This document shows, in pieces, positions 1-11,700 of a stretch of 64,000 nt of DNA; within the stretch, counting starts at the first letter, position 1; every line of letters starts with the position of its first letter. The stretch is from positions 8,224,201 through 8,288,200 of the forward strand of contig NC_133913.1 in the NCBI RefSeq assembly GCF_964199755.1, read 5' to 3'. The notes under the pieces are model-generated. The model made no database searches and had not been told where the DNA came from. It saw only the letters and a program-made list of their open reading frames with translations. This DNA comes from Larus michahellis. Its lineage: Eukaryota; Chordata; Aves; Charadriiformes; Laridae. Position numbers and translations under genes: made by a program.

Positions 1-125
1 TTTTTATCTCAATCCACGGGCTTTCTCACTTTTGTACTTCTGATTCTCTCTCCCATTCTACTGCAGGGGGAAGTGAGTTACTGGCTGTGTGGTGCTTAGT
101 TGCTGGCTGGGGTTAAACGATGACA
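1..125 (+). mobile_element. 3' end of an avian ERV-type LTR (fossil, cut by window start)
   Basis: The first 125 bases match my memory of the R-U5 end of a common avian, probably ERVL-related, LTR: a pyrimidine-rich stretch, then a GGGGGAAGTGAG-like motif, GGTGCTTAG, and a GGGGTTAAAC-type terminus ending in ACA. Related copies lie at 18600-19140, 28976-29296, 29785-30340 and 56868-57388. Only the 3' part is in the window. It is a solo-LTR-like fossil with no coding sequence next to it. The family assignment is from recognition, not a search. Confidence 0.6.
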
Positions 126-270
126 CAGTGATGCTGTCTTAGTGAGGAAGATAAATCTAGTTTGCTTAATGTCAGACTCTCGCCAAGGTTGGAGTGAAGT
201 CATTGTAGTAATTCTCCCTAAGTTCCTACAGTTTTCATTTGTATGACATTGTCTCTGTCCTCCTGATCCC

Positions 271-1011
271 TTCTACATGCTGACCCAAGGAACAGAACTT
301 CTGTGACAGAATTCAGTCCACTGGGATTTTAACCAGACGGCACTCTGTATTGCTCTTGCTTTTTTGACTTGTAGTCATTTCTGGGAACACTCTTCTCCCT
401 CTTGCCATATATGCTGACTAAAGCCTCCACAACCCCATTTATTTTTTCTTGAGTAGTCTTTCCTTCTGTGAGACCTGCTATACAGACAGTACTGTTCCTT
501 GGATGCTAACCAATTTCCTCACAGAGGAGAAGCCTCTCTTTCAGGGACTATACTGCACAGTTATATGTTTGTCTCCTTGGGAGGAACTGAATGTCTTCGA
601 TTAGTCATGATGCTGTGTGATTGCTATTTAGCTATCTGTAAACCTCTTCATTATACAGCTATAATGAACCGGAATATTTTTTCAGCGCTCAAAGCTCTTT
701 TCTGAATTACTGCCTTTGCAGTCACCCTGGTGATCATTGTATTGAAGCTGAATTTGATTTTTGGTGGCCAAAATGGGGCTGCAGAAAACCATTTGTACTA
801 GTTCATATCCCCTCACTGTGGTCACTACTTTTTATGGGATTCTTGCTATCATGTGTGTATTACTACCTACCAGTATTTCCCTATATCTGAATTAAGCGTT
901 CTCCACCTGCTATAAAACTGTGATCCTAATCCTCTTATATACAGCTTGAGAAATAAGGAGGTCCAGGAAGCCATCAAAAGGTTGTGGGGTAGAAAATCAA
1001 CTTTGTGTTAA
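271..1011 (+). pseudogene. Olfactory receptor pseudogene (class II type)
   Basis: Pieces of an OR are readable in order on the plus strand in more than one frame. An N-terminal segment like NRTSVTEFSPLGF lies near 283-330. The TM3/DRY region (AQLYVFVSLGGTECL, then MMLCDCYLAICKPLHYTAIMN, where MAYDRYLAIC is usual) lies at about 550-670. The end NPLIYSLRNKEVQEAIKRLWG lies at about 935-1000, followed by TAA at 1009-1011. There are several in-frame stops and frameshifts, for example the TGA after KALF at about 703. The D-R of the DRY motif is C-D here. The receptor cannot be functional. The subfamily is not clear. Confidence 0.75.
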
Positions 1012-1169
1012 TATTTTGGGGGATTTCTGGGATACTGTAACCATCCATGCATATGGGGTAAATTTGATCTAATCTTAAGTGTGAGATTCAACTTCCCCAA
1101 CAATCAGTATAAAAAGTGTAGATGTAGAAAAGTAACCACTGTTAAAATATGATGATTTTTTTTTCTTAG

Positions 1170-1953
1170 GGTTTGACCTTGGCTAGCTGCCAGATGCCCA
1201 TACAGCTATTCTCTCATTCGTCTTTCTCAATAAGACAGCAGGAGAAAAATAAGATGAACTAATGAGGGTCAAGAAAAAGACAGGCAGATTGCTTGGCAAT
1301 TACCATCACAGGCAAAACAGACTTGTCTTGGGCAAGATTAATATAATTTATTGACAATTAAAAATAGAATAGGATGCTGAGAAACAAAACCAAAAACATA
1401 ACCACTCTTCCCCCCTGTCCCCATATTCCCAGGTTCAGTTTCACTCCTTAGCTCCTGCCTTCTCCTCTACCCCATGCCCCTGCCATCTGTACAGGGGGGA
1501 TGGAACACAGGGAGCTGTGATCAACACATAGCATTTTCTCTTTGATGCGCTTTCCTCCTTACACATTTCTTCTGCTCCAGCATGGGTCCTCTCCATGGTC
1601 TGCAAGTCCTTTAGTAAACATCCATCTGCATGGGGCCCTCCATGGGCTGCAGCATGAATATCTGCTCTACCATGGACTTTAGGGAAATGCCTCCTCCTTC
1701 CCCTCTTATCTTGGTGTTTGCACTGCTATTCTCATTTTTTTTCCCCCCTCCTTCTCTGGCTGTGTGGCATTTTTTATCTTTTTTTAAATATGCTTTTATA
1801 GGGACGCCACCAGCTTTGCTGATTGGCTCATCTTTGGCCAGCAGTGGGTCTGTTTTGGAATGCTCTGTGACTGGCATGGGGCAGCCTTTTACCACAGAGG
1901 TCACCCCTGCAAACCCACTGCTACTGAAACCTTGCCATGTAAACCAAATACAC
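1170..1953 (-). mobile_element. Solo LTR of a second avian ERV family (fossil)
   Basis: The block shares its order of parts with 19140-20109 in the same orientation. Read on the minus strand it starts TGTATTTGG, has a CCAAT-containing GAGCCAATCAGC segment, then degenerate repeats of the CCATGGGCTGCAG and CTCCAGCATGGG kind, and an AATAAATTA signal near 1345. I recognise it as an avian ERV LTR with internal tandem repeats. No internal retroviral genes flank it, so it is a solo-LTR fossil. It lies about 0.7 kb beyond the 3' end of VWA5A-like A. Confidence 0.6.
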
Positions 1954-2655
1954 TTGAAAATCCTAGAACAACCATATATAGGCAACTGAATCCCATGACA
2001 CATGGTATTCCATTCACTCTCCACCTGCCACCTCAGAAAATCAGTCCTTTATATCCTAGCTCCTATCTGGCAGGTGTTTCAGATACCTCAGAACAGCAGA
2101 AATGGCACTGGGCACCTACGGTAGGCCCTACAGTGATACGGTGAAATCCACCCCTATATTTGACCCCTTTAAAAATAAACAAAACAAAACAAAAAAAAAT
2201 CCTCTAGCTTGTGGGGATGAGTGAATATGCAAAACCAAATAATATTGATCTTACATTTCTATAAAAGGCAGAAAAAAAGTACATACATAGACAGATAGAT
2301 AGATAGCTTGATTCGTGTAGAAGGTGTTTTTCTGTTGTATCTGAGCACGACTTTTCTCCCTGCGATCTGGTATTTTCAGCAGATGACTGTGTGGGTAAAC
2401 CTCAGAGAAAATCAGAATGTGGAAAAATGAAGCAAAGTTTAGTGTATGTATTTAGGGCTATTTTTCAGAGCCCAGTGGAAACTCGCATATTATGGTGGAG
2501 AGCATATGTGTGAACAAGTCAGCTGCAGTGGGTTGGCCCCATGCAGCATCTGAGCACCCACGCAGCCATTCACTCAGTCACTCCCACAAGGGCATGATGT
2601 TAATGCTACAGAATATGCCTTGGGCTAGTTTGGGTCAGCTGTTCTGGCTGTGTTC
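1954..2655. other. No gene recognised; 3' flank of VWA5A-like A
   Basis: This stretch holds A-rich runs near 2160-2200 and a short (ATAG)n run near 2290. On the minus strand it would carry the 3' UTR of VWA5A-like A. I saw no clear minus-strand AATAAA signal close to the stop. Confidence 0.5.
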
Positions 2656-2774
2656 CTACACAGCTTGTTGCCCGCCCGCAGTAACAGGGTAAGTTCGAAT
2701 CCTGAAGATGGTGGGCTCCACAAAGCAGCCTAGCAGGGAATTTGCTGCCTCCAGACATGCATCCAGCTGAACCT
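2656..2774 (-). CDS. VWA5A-like: VWA5A-like A last coding exon
   Basis: The exon encodes [20 protein letters not shown] and [18 protein letters not shown], with TAG at 2656-2658. It aligns with human VVKAAITFLKSSVDPAIFAF and copy [21 protein letters not shown]. The roughly 13 residues after TIFRI are an extension absent from both. Confidence 0.83.
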
Positions 2775-5700
2775 CTGTAAGCAGAGAGGAAAAGTAGAGG
2801 GTGACAACAACTCAGTGAGGAAAGGCTGTGTATTGACAAATAGCCATGCAAGAGCACTGGGAAAGAAGGACATGGGTCAACAGCTGTCAGCTGTAGATTT
2901 GGTGGGGAAGGCCCAAAGCGTGACTCCTCCCAATAAAATCTTCTTACCAGCTTGGTCCCGCAGCCAGCTACGCGCTTTGGTCTCCAGAATCTCTGACCAA
3001 GACACTTTCCATTTATACTGATGCAACCAGACTAAAGCCAAAACTGTTGCCCAGACAGTTGGCTGCACATCCTGTGGGGGAAACCAGAACAATCAGGTGG
3101 AAGAAAGAAAAAGAAAGATCAAACCTAAACCAGCACATTTAAAAAGTAAGACCTCCACATGTACACAGAAAATCCCTAAGCTTCTGAAATCCTCACAGGG
3201 AAAGTTCCCAGGTGTCTCTGCGGATTCTGCCCCACAGCCCCCATACCCCGCTTCCACAAGCAAAGAGGCTCTATATCCCAACTGCTTTGATCTCTTCCTC
3301 TCGGTTCAGCTTAGACTGGAAACTTGGAGCAGAGGAAGGTTCAGCTCATGACAGTGCCTCACTCCTGCCCTTGATCTGCTTACCGCACTGGGCCTTTGTA
3401 GCTCAACATCAGCCTTGCTGAGTCCCAGGGCAGAGGCCAGAGCTGTGGTGAGGGCCCAGGAGCCATTTGCTTTCTGGAGTGCCACCACTACCCTAAGCCT
3501 AGAGAAGTCGCACAGTCTTGTTGACAGTGGTGAGATTGTCCAGTCCCAACTCATTTTAAATGCTGTTGGTTCTTCCATTGGCTGCTCTTCAGGAGGAGGC
3601 TTCTGGTCTGGAAGACAAAAACTTCCACGTAGCTCATATGAGACAGGCAACAGCTCATAACCTTAAATTCTGCCTTCTCCAGATACACTTAATAGATATA
3701 CGCCATCGTCTCTGTGCTTTCCCAATCTTTTCTAGTCCTCCACAAGCATCCCTCCCAGAGCATCCACAGATTTTCCCAGTCCTTCATAAGCATACTAAAA
3801 ATCTGCCCTATAAGCTCTAGTTCACTCAGCATAATTCCCTCTGAACACCCTTAATTCCTCCCATGAGCATCACTAATGTTACTCCTTCCCCCATGCAGTG
3901 CTACAGGCTTGGGGAAGAGTGGCTGGAAAGCTGCCCGGTGGAAAAGGACCTGGGGGTGTTGGTCGACTGCCGACTGAGTATGAGCCAGCAGTGTGCCCAG
4001 GTGGACAAGAATGCTAACAGCATCCAGGCCTGTATCAGGAACAGTGTGGTGAGTAGGATCATCCCCCTGTACTCGGCACCAGAGAGGCCACACCTTGAAT
4101 ACTGTGTTCAGTTTCAGGCCCCTCAGTACAATAAAGACACTGAGGTGCTGGAGCGGAGCATGTCCAGAGGAGGGCAACAAAGCTGGTGAGGGGTCTGGAG
4201 CACAAGCCTTATGAGGAGCGGCTGTGGGAACTAGGGTTGTTTAGTCTGGAGAAAAGGAGGCTGACGGGGAGACCTTGTCGCTCTCTGTAACTACCTGAAC
4301 CATAGAATCATAGAATGGTTTAGGTTGGAAGGGACCTTAAAGATCACCCAGTTCTAACGCCCTTGCCATGGGCAGGGACACCTCCCACTAGAGGTCCCGT
4401 CCAGCCTGGCCTTGAACATTTCCAGGGATCAGACCTCCACAACTTCTCTGGGCAACCTGTGCCAGTATCTCGTCACCCTCATAGTGAAAAATTTCTTCCT
4501 GATATCTAATCTAAATCTACCCTCTTCCAATTTGAAGCCATTACCCCTCGTCTTATCACTACATACCCTTGTAAAAAGTCCCTCTCCATCTTTCTTGTAG
4601 GCACACTTCCAATACTGGAAGGCCAGTAAAAGGTGTCCCTCGAGCCTTCTCTTCTCCAGGCTGAACAACCCCAATTCTCTCAGCCTGTCTTCATAGGAGA
4701 GGTGCCAGAGGTGCCAGGGAAGTATGAGAGGCTTCCCTGTCTTCCTGTCCCGTAAACACATCTTCTCAACCCCTTGTGCCCCCACTTTTCTTCAGGTTAC
4801 TGTAGCCCTTCCTCAACAAACCTGCTTTACAGTCCTCCTTGCTAGGTTTGCAAGCCTGTTTGCAAGGGCACTTTTGTTCCACGTGGTCAGACCAATCCTG
4901 TTCCTTTTCAGTAACACTTGTTCCTCAGAGAGGGTCCTGCAGTCATGGTAGTAAAAGTCCTGCATGTGACACCAGCTATGCATCCAATTGACCTGTAGGA
5001 TGAGTCAATTTCTACCAATCCTTTCTCTTTCACTGGAAGAACTGAAGAACACCATGTGGGCTCCCATGCCCTTCACCCTCTCCCACAGGGTTCCATAATT
5101 GCACATGATATGCTCCAGGTTATCCCTGTTAGTGCCATTGCTGTCCACAGAGAAGAGCAGCAATGGGTAATAGCCTTGGCAGTCTCTGCAGATTCTTCAG
5201 TCCTGGCCTCTGATGAGCATCCGGAAGTGTGAGGTTATATGTGAGATATATGTGTCCATCCCCTGCAGGAGACAATTTCCAGTAACTATGACATGCCTTT
5301 CCCCTCTGCTTGGACACTAGGTTCAGGCTCAGCTGGCTCTGGATGCCTCTCCTGACAGGCCTTGTTTGTCCTCACCAGTGCCCAGGCACTATACCTACTC
5401 TGAAGCTGTAGGTCTGCAGGTTGAGCAGAAGCCTTCCCCCTACTGTCAGAAGCCACAAGGTACCTTTCCCTCTTTTCACTACATCCTCCAGATCTTCCAT
5501 CCTCCTTGCTTCACATAACTCAGGCTTTTTTCTCTGCAGACTTTCCATAAAAAACAGGACAATCTCCTCTTCATTCACCCTGACAGTGTGCAGTGTGCTT
5601 ACTTCTTCCTTCTAGCTCCTCCAGTTAGCAAGTCCGAGCCTTGACCACAACATACCTCCAATAGAGGAGGGCACTTCTGCCCCAGCCCCAGGGTGAAACA

Positions 5701-8700
5701 CCAGCTTCTTCTCTCTTCAGTTCAAGACCTAGGCAGCACTATCTTACTTTTATGGTCTGTCTGGCCTGAGGCTTCCAATGTACCAAGGGTAAATGCACCA
5801 GTTAGTGCTGGAGAGGGTGTTGTGTCGCATGCTGCACAAGCTTCACTCAGCCCCACGCAGGATTGAACAGCTGATGGACCCCTCTGCATCCCTGCTGCAC
5901 TAACTGCTGAGACAACTGCTATGTCTCTGTTAACTAGCTGTAAGTTCTTGCCTACCTGATATATTGCAACACCAGCTGAAAAAGTGCTTGACACCTTCTC
6001 CCACTGTGAGAAGTTTCTTGAAAACAGTAAGCAGACACACTCCCTGATGTGGAAACAGTCAGCAGAAGCCGATCGTTAGAGATGACTGAAGTACAAGTCT
6101 ACAGAAGCTAACACTCGTCAACAGAAATCACAAGAAGTTCCCAGCAGGTGATCCTTGGAGATCAGAAGATGAGACCTGGACAAGCAGAAGGCTGGAAGAA
6201 AAGGAAGTACGGAAACTGCTGTGCAAACGCTGCGCTAGCTGGCTCATTTTTGCTGAACTGTATGAGGATAAAGCTAAAGATTCATGCAGATATTTTGTGA
6301 CGAACTTAGTGTTTGGGTATGGAGTTAAGGATAGCTGAAGACAAGAATAAGGTTACTTCAGAAAAGTAATAAGGCATTTGATTCTCAATTTCCAGCCCAG
6401 AATTGAGATGTAGGAGTTTGCTTAGTCTGTCACTCCATCTGTCCCCAGCACAATGACAATCAAGAAGTCTGGTGAGAAGATAAATGCTGAAAGGGGAGTT
6501 CAACCCTAGACCAATACATTTTGAGAATGCCTGGCTGAGAAGTTTCTCCTTACCTTTACAGGTTGCTGAAAGCTGAGTGAGTGCCTCAGTGTCCGGGGTT
6601 TTGCGATCAAGTATGTCAAGCAAGAACTGGCACTTCTGGACCATCCAAAACTTGGTGGACTTGAACAACGCAGGCCTGAAGCTACTTAACCAGAGCAGCT
6701 GGCAGGGAACCAGGTTGCAAGAGGGAGAGAAAAACATTGAGGAGTCTGGAGGCAAAGAATCTGGGGAGAGAAGCAAGGAGATGGGGGTTAGATCCAGAGG
6801 TACTAGAGATAGCCAAAAGGGTGGTCAGGTCCACAGGATAGAGGGCTGCAGATGGTGAGGAGGCATCAGACCAACAAGCCCCACTTTCCCCTCCCAGTCC
6901 TGTCCCCACTGCTTCTGGCCTTACCGTGGTGCCAGGCATCCCTCTGTTTCATGCGTACTGCCACAATGGATGTGAAGGGGGACAAGACCCCCAGGCTGAG
7001 GCTGGACTTAACTGCATTGTGCCAGATATCCTTCTCTGTCCTGCTTGTCCCTTCCCAGGCCAGTTTCCACAGCAGGTGCATCATGGCCATGCGGTGCACA
7101 GGTAGCCTGCAGGGGCAGGGAGTTAGTCCTTGGCTTCACCTTGGAGAGGGGCGCAGGACACGTGGAGTAAAGAGGAGGGAGCAGCGGGGCAATGGTCACA
7201 CAGGTCATCTCCCGAGGTCAGGGCAGAGGGGACAACAGGGGAGCACTGAATGCCCAGATCCTCTTCCCACCTCAGGCTACAGCAGGAAGGATGCAAGCGG
7301 GAAGGAAGAGGGACACCTGCTGTCCCTCTTCCAGAACTCATGGGCAAGTGTGTTACCCTCTCACCTGTTGTCTGCTGATGGGGACAGTGAGAATCTGAGC
7401 GTGTAATCAAAGGACTGGCTGCCCACGTGGTACTGAAGGGTCACAGCTCCCTCACCCACTTTTGGATCCTGGCGACACAGGGGAAAGAGTCAGACAGAAA
7501 TATTCATCTGCAAGGCACAGGCAGCCTGGCTACCTAGGTAGCCTGATCTATTAATGTAGTAGATGTCCATGGTTGGAGCAGCAGCAGTGGTGTCTCTGAG
7601 GGAAAGAAGGGGGGTCAGAAGAGCCCTATCATGGTGTCTCTCAGGTATAGTGGAGGTGAACGACTCTGAGTGCTGGGAAGATGAAACAGGCAGTGGGTCC
7701 TTTACTTTCCAGAAAGCCCTGCCCCAGTGCATATCGTTCCTGGATCAATCTCACCTGTGTTTGCCCATGGATCTGGGCATAGATGGAGCTCTTATGTCCC
7801 TGGAAGATCATGTCAGGAGCTTTTCTGATCATTGACACCTCCAGGCCAGGTGGAAGTTCCCAGTGTAGTGAGATCCCACTTGCCAGAGGCTGCAATGCCC
7901 TCTGTAAGCATTTCACTGCCTGGTAAGGGGAAGAAGAGAGCACAGATCACTCAGGTTCACTCCCAGTTCTGGGGCGGGGGGAGAAGTTGGAGGTGGATCT
8001 CTGAGTTTGAATGGATGGTGGTATCTAGATTGCCTTCCATGTCTAGGAGAGCCATGGGAGGTATTGAATAGAGCAGAGGGGTACCTGGGTCATTACCTCG
8101 GATGTCATGTCCATCCTAGAGTGGATGCACACACATTCACCTTTGGTCTCCAGGGCCATGGCCTGGGAAAGGTTGAAGCTGTCACATCGGTTAGTAGGAA
8201 AACAGAAACACCTGTACAGGAAAAAGGAGGACGTTAGAGATGGGACAAAGGTGAGAGGTATGAAGGACAAGAGTGGTACAAAGGACAAAATCTGGAGAGG
8301 TAAGAATACTTCTAATCACAGAATTACAGAATCACAGAATGATAGGGGTTCGAAGGGACCCCTGGATTTCATCTAGTCCAGCCCCCCTGCTACAGCAGGG
8401 TCACCTAGAGCAGGTTGCACAGGAATGTGTCCAGGCGGGTTTTGAACGTCTCCAGAGACGGAGACTCCACCACCTCTCTGGGCAGCCTGTGCCAGGCCTC
8501 TGCCACCCTCACAGCAAAGAAGTTTTTCCTCATGTTGAGATGGAACTTCCTACGTCCAAGTTTGTGCCCATTACTGCTTGTCCTGTCACTGGGCAACACT
8601 GAAAAGAGCCTGGTCCCATCCTCCTGACACCTACCCTTTCAGTATTTATAAGCATTGATAAGATCCCCCCTCAGCCTTCTTTTTTCCAGACTAAAAAGAC

Positions 8701-11700
8701 CCAAGTCCCTCAGCCTTTCTTCATCAGAGAGGTGTTCCAGTCCCCTAATCATCTCGGTAGCCCTTTGCTGTAACCTCTCCAGCAGTTCCCTGTCCTTCTT
8801 GAAGCGGGGAGCCCAGAAATGGACACAGTAACAGTACTCCAGGTGTGGCCTCACCAGGGCAGAGTAGAGGGGGAGGATGACCTCCCTTGACCTGCTGGCC
8901 ACGCTCTTTTTAATGCACCCCAGGATGCCATTGGCCTTTTTGTCCACAAGGGCACATTGCTGGCTCATGGTCATCCTGTTGTCCACCAGGACTCCCAGGT
9001 CTCCTTCCACCGAGCTGCTCTCCAGCAGGTCAGCCCCAGCCTGTACCGGTAATAGTACATAACAGAAATGGAATTGACTCGGAGTTTCCCCATTCACTTC
9101 GGGGTGAGAAACATTACCTGCTGGACAGGGAGATCATGGGAATGTGTTTTGGGCCCAAAGAGAATGTTAAGGTATTGCAGGCTGAGAGGGAAGAGGAAAA
9201 GTGGTGAGAAGAGCAGGGAAAGTTTGGGACAGGAGACTCACTAGATGAAAAGTACAGGCATTCTTTGTGAGGTAAGGAAAACATGTGGGGGTGTCCTTGC
9301 TGAAGTTCCACCAAGGTAAAGAGAATATCTGTGGCAAGCTAGGATCTGAGAGAACGTTTGAAGCACTCTGACAGTCAAGGGGAGGGGAAGGTTGTGAATT
9401 AGTATGTTAAGGGACAGGAACAGGGCTCCCCCATTACCGGTGGTGGTCCCGGTAACGGTAGACCTCAGCCATGACAGCTTCCTCTTCACTGGAGATCTTC
9501 CTTTGAATGAAGATGAAAAGCTGAGGGAGAGAGGAGGGGAAACAAAGATTGACAGGGCTGGGCACCCCCGTAGAGGAAAAACGCCCTTCTAAAATGCAGG
9601 AAGCCTTCCCAGTTTGCTCCCTTACCCTCTCACACCCACTGGCCTTGAAGCAGGAAAAGAGATTGTTTGTCTCCTTTCATTAACACCAGGCCACCTCTTT
9701 GCACAAAGGGGCACCCCACAAGGAAAATCCACCTTCCTCAAGTGCAGGCAAATTCCACAGAAGCCCTCCCACACTGCCCACACCAAAGATGGTGTCACTT
9801 TCTGCCATGAGGACACCCCCCCGCCATGCCAACTCCCAGTGCAAACAGCAGCAGACTATCTCACCCTGAGCCCTGACGTCTACCTTTACCCCATTGTTTA
9901 CACTCATTCCCCTCCCCATAACCACTTGGCCCCTGATACCTGGCGGGCGTGCCCATGAAGGAGAGGAGTGCTGTAGATAAACCTTAGAAGGCCCAACAGG
10001 TCACAGCCCCCCAGATCAGGGCAGATGGAGGAGATGCGCCCCACTGCATTGTCCATGCTTTCCTGCGTGTATTCCACACTCTGCCTGTGGGATGGCACCT
10101 GGAGTGTCAGAGGGGAGAGAACCTGGCCCACAGCTACCCTCACATGGCCACTCCCTAGAAAAGCCCTACCTCATTACCAGTGCTACAGAAGCACCCTGAA
10201 AAGAGGACTTACCCCCTCACTGCTCCCAACATATCCTGCCCCATAACTACCCTCTAGCAAGAGCTTGTCCCATAGTTTCACTTCGAAAAGTCATACTGTA
10301 CTTACCCCTTGGCCCTGCCCCATCATCACCCGCAACTCACAGATAGAAGGCTTTGAAAGTGGCCCCAAAACTGTAGATGTTGAAGTAACAGCCCAGAGGC
10401 AAACTCTTGAGGAGGAAGAGCAGGGTGTTCTGGAGACAGACGGAGGGATGAGCAGAGCTCAGATGGGGAAACTTGGCAGAACATCTGGCTACGTGAAGTA
10501 GCTTGCCTCTAACCCCACCAGCTGGGCATGACCAGCGTGGAAAATTCTCCCTGATGACCTCCTCCGGTGGTACCTGTGCATCCTGGAAGAGGCTGCAGTC
10601 CATGAGAAAGAGAAATTCCCCCAGATGGCCTGGACTGGGCTCGACCTCAGGAATACTGGGCATCAGTGTCACCATCACCACAGGGTCTCCCAGCAGAGAG
10701 CCTGGAGTGTGTGGGGGGAAACAAGGAGGACTTTTAGGTTGGAGTTTTCTTCTCTGTCTCTTTGCTTTTGTCCTCCACATAGCCCTCAGCTTTGACCTAT
10801 TGCCTGAAAAGCCCCTCAGAGACTCCCAGGCTCCCTGACAGCCTCTCTCTAATGCTCACTTCCACCCTCCTCACTCACCAGGTGGGGCTTTGGGATCTCT
10901 CCTCTCCACCACTGCGCTGAGTGTGTGAGACCCTCTGTAATACACCAGCACGTTCAGATCAGCCTGCATACAGGGTGGACATTTCAAGGATACCTGAGGA
11001 CAAGCAGGGTGTGGAGAGGAAAGAGAAACAAATAAAAGGACTGAGGAGTCCTAAGGAACATCAGCAGGTTGCAGACCCTTCCATCCTCTTCCCCTTTGAT
11101 ATTCTAGCATCTGGCAGGGCCGTACCACAGCAGATGTTTGATCTGGAGTCGTGTATTGCAGAGGAGTGTAGCTGCTGTTAATGGCTATATGGGACACACC
11201 ACGGGCTGAATTCAGACAGATGCTGAAGTGCAGGTTTTCAGATTCTGTCTCCTCCTCAGAAGAATGCCATCCTGCAGAAAGAAAGAGGTGTGAGAAGATG
11301 AAAGAAGAGACCCTAGGGCAGCAGACAGCTATGGTGGAGCACAGTTTGTCATTGGTAGGGGGAAAATGCAGCTTCTGAGATGTCCCTCACTGTGGTGCTT
11401 AGTTGGGGGGTGGTGGTGGTGAATCTGTAGACACTGGTTTGTATAGGTATCTGTGGGGATCTCTTCCTGTGGGATACATGGGGAGACCTGTGGAGTTCCT
11501 GACTATGAAGTGCAAGGGGGAATATTCAGATTTTCTCACTGAGGCACGTGTGCAGATATAGGGGTCCCCTCCAGGAGGGGTGCTGGGCAGTGATGTGTTC
11601 CTCCTTAGGGGATGCACCTGGGTGATCACTCACTAATGTAGTTTGTCCGGGGGAAGAGCTCGTGTGGCCAGCAAAACTGAGCAGCTCCATCAGGCTGCAT

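Noticed and set aside
3384-3607. Copy A exon 15 starting at the AG at 3608
   Set aside because: The splice site is good, but it would begin in phase 1 after an exon ending in phase 0. The AG eight bases further on keeps the frame, as in copy B.
5722-5994. Possible additional exon of VWA5A-like A
   Set aside because: It has no similarity to human VWA5A or to copy B, and the exons on either side already join in phase without it.
8639-9097. 152-codon minus-strand frame as a gene nested in an intron
   Set aside because: It is the C-terminus of CR1 ORF2 ([23 protein letters not shown]).
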